DNA from: Sorghum bicolor
Lineage: Eukaryota > Streptophyta > Magnoliopsida > Poales > Poaceae
Direction of reading: 5' to 3'
Assembly (NCBI RefSeq): GCF_000003195.3
Contig: NC_012872.2
Span: 682,001 to 746,000, forward strand
Length of the DNA: 64,000 bases
The notes under the pieces were generated by a model that saw nothing but the letters and a program-made list of their open reading frames with translations, searched no databases and was not told the origin of the DNA. The first letter of the stretch is position 1; each line of letters starts with the position of its first letter. A program made the position numbers and the translations under genes. Shown here piece by piece: positions 58,180-64,000 of this stretch.

Positions 58180-59090
58180 GGCCCTCTTGAGCCCCTCTCT
58201 TAGTCAGGATTCCATGGGCCTAAAGTAGAAGGACTTCTTCCTTGTGTCCACTAGAGAGGCTATGGCAGACTTCTCCACTTGCACTGATGCTAGCACCTAA
58301 TCAACACCACTGACCAGGCGATGCATCACTCCTTGTTTTTGGTAAGCTAGCAGTGTGCTACTTTTGTGCAATAGATCCTCAGTAGAGCTGCTAAAATGAT
58401 CTTTCCATCCTTCTCCACAAGCATGGTATACAACCCATGTAGCTTAGTCGTTTAAGTTTAGATCAAGGATATACATAGCTTGGTGGTGGATATCAATCTC
58501 GGAGTGTCAATACTTCACCTTGTTGAAGCACTAAGTGAGAATGCCAAGTGCGGCCATAAGTTTCACATTGTGTTCTAGAACTACAAGCATTCCTAGGGGT
58601 TGGTTGTTCATCTTTCTAAATCCTTAAGTGAGACCATGATAAACCTTCTTCGGTTGGGTCTATCATGCCTGTCACTTGTGATAACATAGAACAAAGCTTC
58701 ATGTTGGTCCCATCAATGTTGTGCCCATAGCCCAGCAATGGATAGCAGCACTTGTGATACTTGCGAGCACATTGGTGGAATATGGATAGCCCCTGATCAT
58801 CATTTGACATGCACAACATGCACCGGCAGTAGTGGCACAATCACGAGCGCACTAGAACCTTGATGGAGAGGCACTTTGGATGGAAGGTGGAGGGTGCAAG
58901 AGTCATAGCAGAGTAGGTTGCCACCATTGATGTAAACACTATAGGTGTCATCACTGGAGTCCTTCTTGCTTGCCTTCACCTTCTCCATCCTAGCAAACAT
59001 TGGCATGCTATATCCAAAAAAGTTTAGTAGCTCACCTACTTATGTGTGCCCTATTCTACTCATCTTCAACCTCCAACTCTCTCTCATGTA
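58180..59090 (-). pseudogene. PHD-GNAT unit 7
   Basis: PHD first half is frameshifted after LLCYDSC; second half reads CMSNDDQGLSIFHQCARKYH and then CCYPLLGYGHNIDG. The hAT element at 59,115 inserted just upstream (minus-strand sense). GNAT-B lies beyond it at 60,090-60,530. Confidence 0.8.
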
Positions 59091-59114
59091 TGCACATGTG
59101 TGTGTGTAACTAGG

Positions 59115-60081
59115 TAAGGATGGCAGCGGGTCGGTTTTGGTTCGGATATCCGCGGGTTTCGGGTCCAGCGGTTTTGGTTTTGGTGGTAGTTTTTTGTCCA
59201 CGGTTTTCGGGTTCGGGGCCCCAAAACCGAGCGGGTTTGGTTTTGGGTTTGGTTTTCCACCCGTGGATATCCAATGGATATCCAAATAAATCATTTGGAA
59301 TTAAAATTTATATTTTATAATATGATAGTAATAATTTATTTACTTAGATTATTTAATTTATTCAAAGTTAACTCATGAAAATATTTATTATTTGTTGCAT
59401 CTTATTTATACATGTGAATATGTGTCTATATATTCGCGAGTTTTGGATAACCATTTGGGTTTTGGGTATCCGTTTGGGTATCCGCAGGTTTGGTTTTGGT
59501 GCTGAATTTCCACCCGAATCGGTTTCGATTTTTGTGGGGGTATAAACCCCTATACCCTTACGGCTAGACTTGGGCCAGAAGGCTTGGCCCATCACGAGGA
59601 CAGTTCGGGGCTTGATCCAACTGCTTGGAGTTCCGCGCAAAGAAACAAGGCATGGAGATCAAGCCGGATTCTGGTCGGTTAGAATAGGAATTGATATCGT
59701 ACTATCTATGGCAATTATAAACCGACTAGGATTAGTTTCCAGATCTATAACCTTGCCCTCCGGACTATATAAGGAGGGGCAAGGGATCCCCCTTAGGACA
59801 CATGATTCTCTCAACACAATCCAATACAATCAGACGCAGGACGTAGGTATTACGCCCACACGGCGGCCGAACCTGGATAGAAACCTTGTCTGTGTCTTGC
59901 GTCACCATCGAGTTCGTAGCTTGCGCACCGTCTACCGATAAACTACTACCGTGGGTATACCCCAAGGTAGACTGCCGACCAGCTTTCGTCGACAGTTTTG
60001 GTTTCGGGTTTCGACTTCGGGTTTCGGTTTTGGGTGCATGGAGACTCCACCCGATCCAAACCCGACCGGTTGCCATCCTTA
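59115..60081. mobile_element. hAT-type element inserted in the array
   Basis: Termini TAAGGATGGCAGCGGGTCGG and the complement of TAAGGATGGCAACCGGTCGG. Perfect 8-bp target duplication TAACTAGG at 59107-59114 and 60082-60089. Interior is rich in GGGTTTCGG/GGTTTTGG motifs and has no transposase, so it is non-autonomous. It contains a nested LTR. Confidence 0.9.
59533..59994 (+). mobile_element. solo LTR (Ty3/gypsy-type) nested in the hAT element
   Basis: 462 bp starting TGTGGGGGTATAAACC and ending TTTCGTCGACA; flanks ATTTT/GTTTT differ by one base from a 5-bp duplication. A promoter-like CTATATAAGGAGGGG and a following transcript-start region are present, as in LTR U3/R. The second LTR and internal domain are absent, implying LTR-LTR recombination. 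Confidence 0.82.
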
Positions 60082-60579
60082 TAACTAGGTTGAACCTCTT
60101 GAGCTCCTCTCTCTACTAGGGATCCACAAGCTTATAGAAGATGGACCTCTTCATGTGTCCACCAGAGAGGGTATGGAGGGTATCATCAGCTTCTCCACTT
60201 GACTGACGCCAACACGTGCTCGACAACATAACTAGGTGACGCATCACTCCTTATTTCTCGTAAGCTGGCAGTGTGCCTACAAAGGGCAACTCTGCTACTT
60301 TTGTGCCATGGATCCTAAGAAGGGCTACTAAAATAATCTCTCCATCCTTCTCCAAAACCATGGTGTAGAACCCTTTGTAGCTTAGCCATTTAAATTCAGA
60401 CCCAAGGATATACATAGCTTAGTGGAGCATATCAATCTTGCTACACCGATTTTCACTAGGTTGAAGCACTCATTGAGCACGTTGAGCTCCATAGCAAGCT
60501 TCATATTATATTCTAGAACATGTTGAGCTATGCTCTCTACTCATGTGTGTGTGCACGCATGTATGTGATAGGCTAGCCC

Positions 60580-61505
60580 TTTTGATCTCCTCTCTTAGTT
60601 AGTGATAAATGGGCCTAAAGGGGAAGGACCTCTTCCTTGTGTCCACTAGAGGGACTATGGTGAGTATCATAAGCTTCTCTACTTGTAGTGTGCCCTGCAC
60701 CTGCTCGACACCATTGGCCAGGTGGCGTGTCCCTCCTTTTTTCTAGTATGCTAGTAGTGTGCCTACGAAGGGCACCTTTACCACTTTTGTGTCATGGATC
60801 CTTAGTAGGGCAACTAAAATGATTTCTCCATCATTCTCTGAACCATAGTGTAGAACCCTTTGTAGCTTAGCTATTTAAATTCAGATCAAGGATATACAAA
60901 GCTTGGTGGAGCATATCAATCTTGGTGTGCTAATCCTTTACCCGATTGAAGCACTCATTGAGCATGTCAGGCACCACCGCGAGCTTCATGTTGTCTTCTA
61001 CAACTATAGGCATTCCCAAGGGGCTAGTTAGTTCATCTTTCTAAAACCTCAAGAGAGACCATGAGAAACTGTCTTCAGTAGGGTTTGTCTTGCCTGACAC
61101 TTTACATAGCTGAGAAGAGATTTTTTAGGTCTCAACAGTGTTGCTCCCGTAGCCTAGCAATGGATAGCAACTCTCATGATACTTGTGAGCACATTGCTGG
61201 CATGTGGACAGGACCTGATCATCATTTTTCATGGATAGCATACACTGGCTATAGTGGCACGGTCACAATCCCTCTATAACCTTGATGGTGAGGCACTCCA
61301 CAAGGAAGGTTGAGGTGTAGGAGGCGCAATAGAGTAGCTTGCCACTGTCATCATAAACACCATAAGTGCCATCACTAGAGTCCTTCTTGCTTGCCTTCAT
61401 ATTCATCATCTAAGGAGACATCAGCATGGTAGAGCCGAACAAGTTTAGTAGCTTATCTACTTGTCTGTGCACTATTCTACTCGTCTTCAACCTCCAACTA
61501 TCTCC
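60580..61505 (-). pseudogene. PHD-GNAT unit 8
   Basis: Same order: GNAT-A 60,580-61,020, PHD 61,020-61,440, linker to about 61,500. Shares the TGA in the PHD finger although the preceding codons have changed. GNAT-B at 61,555-61,955 lacks the K-W-L-S-Y-E-G region. Confidence 0.75.
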
Positions 61506-62049
61506 TACACATGTGGCTCTATGTTTGTGTTTGTGTGTGAGCGAGTGAGTAGGCCGAACCTCTTGAGCTCCTCGCTCTACTAAAGACCCACAAGCCTAAA
61601 GGAGATGGACCTCTTACTTGTGTCCACTAGAGAGGCTATGGTGGGTATCATCAGCTTCTCTACTTCACTAATGTCAACACCTTGTCGATATCACTAAGTG
61701 ATGCATCACTCCTTGTTTTTGGTAAGCTAGTAGTGTGCTAATGAAGGGCACCTCTGCCACTTTTCTGCCATAGATCCTAAGAAGGGCTGATGAAACAATA
61801 TCTCCATCCTTCTCCAAAAGCATGGTGTAGAACTCGTCGTAGCTTAGCTGAGCATATCAATCTTGGTGCATTGATCCTTTGTTGGGTTGAAGCACCCATT
61901 GAGCATGCTGAGCACCACCACAAGCTTCATGTTGCATTCTAGAACCTCTTTAGCTCCTCTCGTAGTTGGGGATCCACATTGCATGTGCTTGTGTGTGTGT
62001 GCGTACACGTGTCTATGTTTGTGCATGCATGTGCGCGTGTGTGACTAGG

Positions 62050-62945
62050 CTAACCCTTTTAAGCTCCTCTCTTAGTTGGGGATCCATGGGCCTAAAGGAG
62101 AAGGACCTCTTCCTTATGTCCACTAGAGAGGCTATGGTAGGTATCATTAGCTTCTCTACTCTCACGGACGCTAGCACCTACATGACACCACTAACTTGGA
62201 AACACATCACTTCTTATTTCTAATAAGATGGCAGTGTGCTTGCAAAGGGCACCTCCAACACTTTTATGTCGTGTATCCTCATAAAGCTACTAAAATGATC
62301 TCTCCCCTTTGTAGCATAGCCATTTAAATTTATATCAAGGATACACTCAGCTTGGTGGAGCATATCAATTTTGGTGCATTGATCCTTCACTAGGTTGAAG
62401 CACCATTGAGCATGCCAAGCGCCACCCCATGCTTCACATTGTGTTCTAGAACTACACACATCCCATGGGGCTGGTTGGTTTGTCTTTTTAATCCTCAAGA
62501 GAGAACTTGAGAAACTATTTTTGGTAGGGTTTATCACACCTATCTCTTCTGATATCTAAGAACAGAGCTTCTTACAGGTCTTGTTGATGTTGCACCCATA
62601 GCCAGCACTGGATAGCAGCTGTCATGATACTTGTGAGCACATTGCTAGCATGGCCGTGATCATTGTTTGGCAAGCACATTATGTAGCAGCAATAGTGGCA
62701 TGCTCATGAGCCCTCTAGAACCTTGATGGCGAGGCACTCTGGTAGAAAGTGGGGGTGGAGAGTTGTAGCAGAGCAACTCATCTCCATTGGTGTAGACACA
62801 AGGTGTCTTCGCTGGAGTCCTTCTCGCCTGCCTTCACCTTCTCTATCCTAGGAGACATTGGCTTGCTATAGCCAAACAAGTTCAATAGCTCATCTACTTG
62901 TGTGTGCTCTATTCTACTCATCTTCAACCTCCAACTCTTTCTCAC
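62050..62945 (-). pseudogene. PHD-GNAT unit 9
   Basis: GNAT-A 62,050-62,470 with internal deletions (around 62,300); PHD 62,480-62,900 with the shared TGA and a shortened Cys-rich half. GNAT-B at 62,975-63,410. Confidence 0.75.
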
Positions 62946-63499
62946 ACGCATAGGTGTGTGTGCATCTAGGTTGAATATCTTAAGCTCCTCTTTGTGCTAG
63001 GGATCCATAAGCCTAAAGGAGATAGACATCTTCCATGTGTCCACTAGAGAGGCTATGGCAGGTATCATTGGCTTCTCCACTTGACTAATGCCAACACATG
63101 ATCAACAACACAAAGCATGTGATGTGTCACTCCTTATTTTCAATAAGGTGGTAGTGTGCCTACGAACGGCACCTCCACCACTTTTGTGCCACGCATCCTG
63201 AATAGAGTTGCTCAAATGATCTCTCTATCCTTTTCTAAAACCATGGTATAGAAGCCTTCATACCTTGGTCATTTAAATTCAGACCTCAGGATATACACAA
63301 CTTGGTGGAGCATGTCGATCTTAGTGCACCAATCCTTCACTGAGTTGGAGCACTCAATGAGCACACAAAGCACCACTGTAAGCTTCATATTGCATTCTAG
63401 AATCTCTTGAGGTCCTCTGTTTGCTTGGGATCCAAACTACACATGCTCATGTGCGTGTACATGCGTGTAACTATGTGTATGTGTGTGTCTGCATGTGAC

Positions 63500-64000
63500 C
63501 ATGCTGACCCTCTTGAGCCCCTGTCTTAGTTAGGGGTCCATGGGCCTAAAGAAGAATGACCTCATCCTTGTGTAAACTAGAGAGACTATGGCAGGTATCA
63601 CCAGCTTCTCCACTTGCATTCATGCCAGCACCCGCTTGACACCACTAAACAGGTGATGTGTCACTCCTTATGTCGAGTAAGCTGGCACTGTATCTGCAAA
63701 GGGCACCTCTACCACTTTTATGCCATGGATCCTCAATAGGGCTGCTAAAATGGTATCTTCATCATTCTCTAAACCATAGTGTAGAACCCTTTGTAGCTTA
63801 GCTATTTAAATTCAGATCAAGGATATACAAAGCTTGGTGGAGCATATCAATCTTGGTGTGCTAATCCTTTACCCGATTGAAGCACTCATTGAGCATGTTA
63901 TACACCACCGCAAGCTTCATGTTGTGTTCTATAACTATAGGCATTCCCTAGGGGCTTGTTGGTTCATCTTTCTAAAACCTCAAGAGAGACCATGAAAAAC
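63500..64000 (-). pseudogene. PHD-GNAT unit 10 (cut by window end)
   Basis: GNAT-A occupies 63,500-63,980 and the edge of the PHD block is just reached. The 60,780-61,080 and 63,720-64,000 sequences are unusually similar, suggesting a recent exchange or multi-unit duplication. Confidence 0.75.

Larger units (their letters stand above)
49035..64000 (-). repeat. tandem array of ~10 decayed PHD-GNAT (IDM1-like) units
   Basis: A composite unit of about 1.45 kb (1.36-1.78 kb) repeats to the window end. Read on the minus strand each unit has a linker (MSRIEHTQVDELLNLFG-like), a PHD finger, a GNAT acetyltransferase (GNAT-A), a GT-rich microsatellite, a second headless GNAT (GNAT-B) and another GT-rich stretch. 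The PHD landmark near GATCATCATTTGACATGCA recurs at about 49,449, 51,228, 52,672, 54,448, 55,958, 57,316, 58,796, 61,218 and 62,658. The ancestral protein resembles plant PHD plus N-acetyltransferase proteins of the IDM1/ROS4 type, which acetylate histone H3 and guide active DNA demethylation. All copies contain stops or frameshifts. Confidence 0.85.

Noticed and set aside
49035..64000. One giant functional multi-domain PHD-GNAT gene spliced from repeated exons
   Set aside because: Shared and private stops, frameshifts and lost zinc ligands occur in every unit. Splice signals do not bypass them consistently.
49035..64000. CRISPR-like or centromeric satellite array
   Set aside because: Units are about 1.45 kb, coding-derived and diverged. 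There is no short repeat-spacer pattern and no 150-180-bp satellite period.
1..64000. tRNA, rRNA or snoRNA genes
   Set aside because: No convincing tRNA A/B box pair with cloverleaf, or rRNA-like block, was recognised by eye. A covariance-model scan would be decisive.

Overview
The window is nuclear DNA from a grass, most likely a panicoid (sorghum/Miscanthus type). The evidence is GC-rich exons with GT-AG introns, 3' GC-biased codon use, Stowaway, Tourist and CACTA elements, and protein families in their grass form. No bacterial, organellar or viral replicon signal is seen. No RNA gene was recognised.

Layout: (1) 1-13.6 kb holds a tandem pair of intact three-exon bark-storage-protein-like genes (PNP/UDP phosphorylase fold, secreted, 362 and 360 aa). 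They lie in a duplicated segment into which a non-autonomous CACTA element, several MITEs and a 1.7-kb retroposon-like insertion with a 17-bp target duplication have since inserted. (2) 14-20.4 kb is dominated by two consecutive ~2.7-kb palindromes (1.3-kb arms, ~75-nt loops), themselves a direct tandem repeat. (3) 20.6-26.7 kb is a graveyard of gene and transposon fragments: a broken cyclin-T piece, an EF-hand (CML-like) fragment carried in a TIR element, copia gag and integrase pieces, an RNase H-like piece and a large foldback MITE. (4) 27.9-35 kb is an intact 11-exon gene for a U-box/ARM-like/WD40 E3 ligase of the LIN/CERBERUS family (about 1404 aa). (5) 38-41.5 kb is a tandem pair of minus-strand hotdog thioesterase (ACOT13-like) genes, 171 and 163 aa. 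(6) 42-43.7 kb has retroposon scars and Tourist-like MITEs. (7) 44.1-49 kb is a decayed EMBRYONIC FLOWER 1 (EMF1)-like gene on the minus strand with a duplicated 3' end. (8) 49-64 kb, running off the window, is an array of about ten ~1.45-kb decayed units on the minus strand. Each derives from a PHD-finger plus GNAT-acetyltransferase gene (IDM1-like) followed by an extra headless GNAT copy. The array is interrupted by a small LTR insertion and by a hAT element that itself contains a solo LTR.

Only five genes look functional: two storage-protein-like genes, the LIN-like ligase and two thioesterases. They have no obvious shared pathway; the pairs are local duplicates. The most unusual structures are the dead PHD-GNAT array, in which eight of nine readable PHD blocks share the same nonsense codon, the paired palindromes, and the juxtaposition of two decayed chromatin-regulator families. 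All identifications come from reading the sequence and recalling family motifs; no database search was run.
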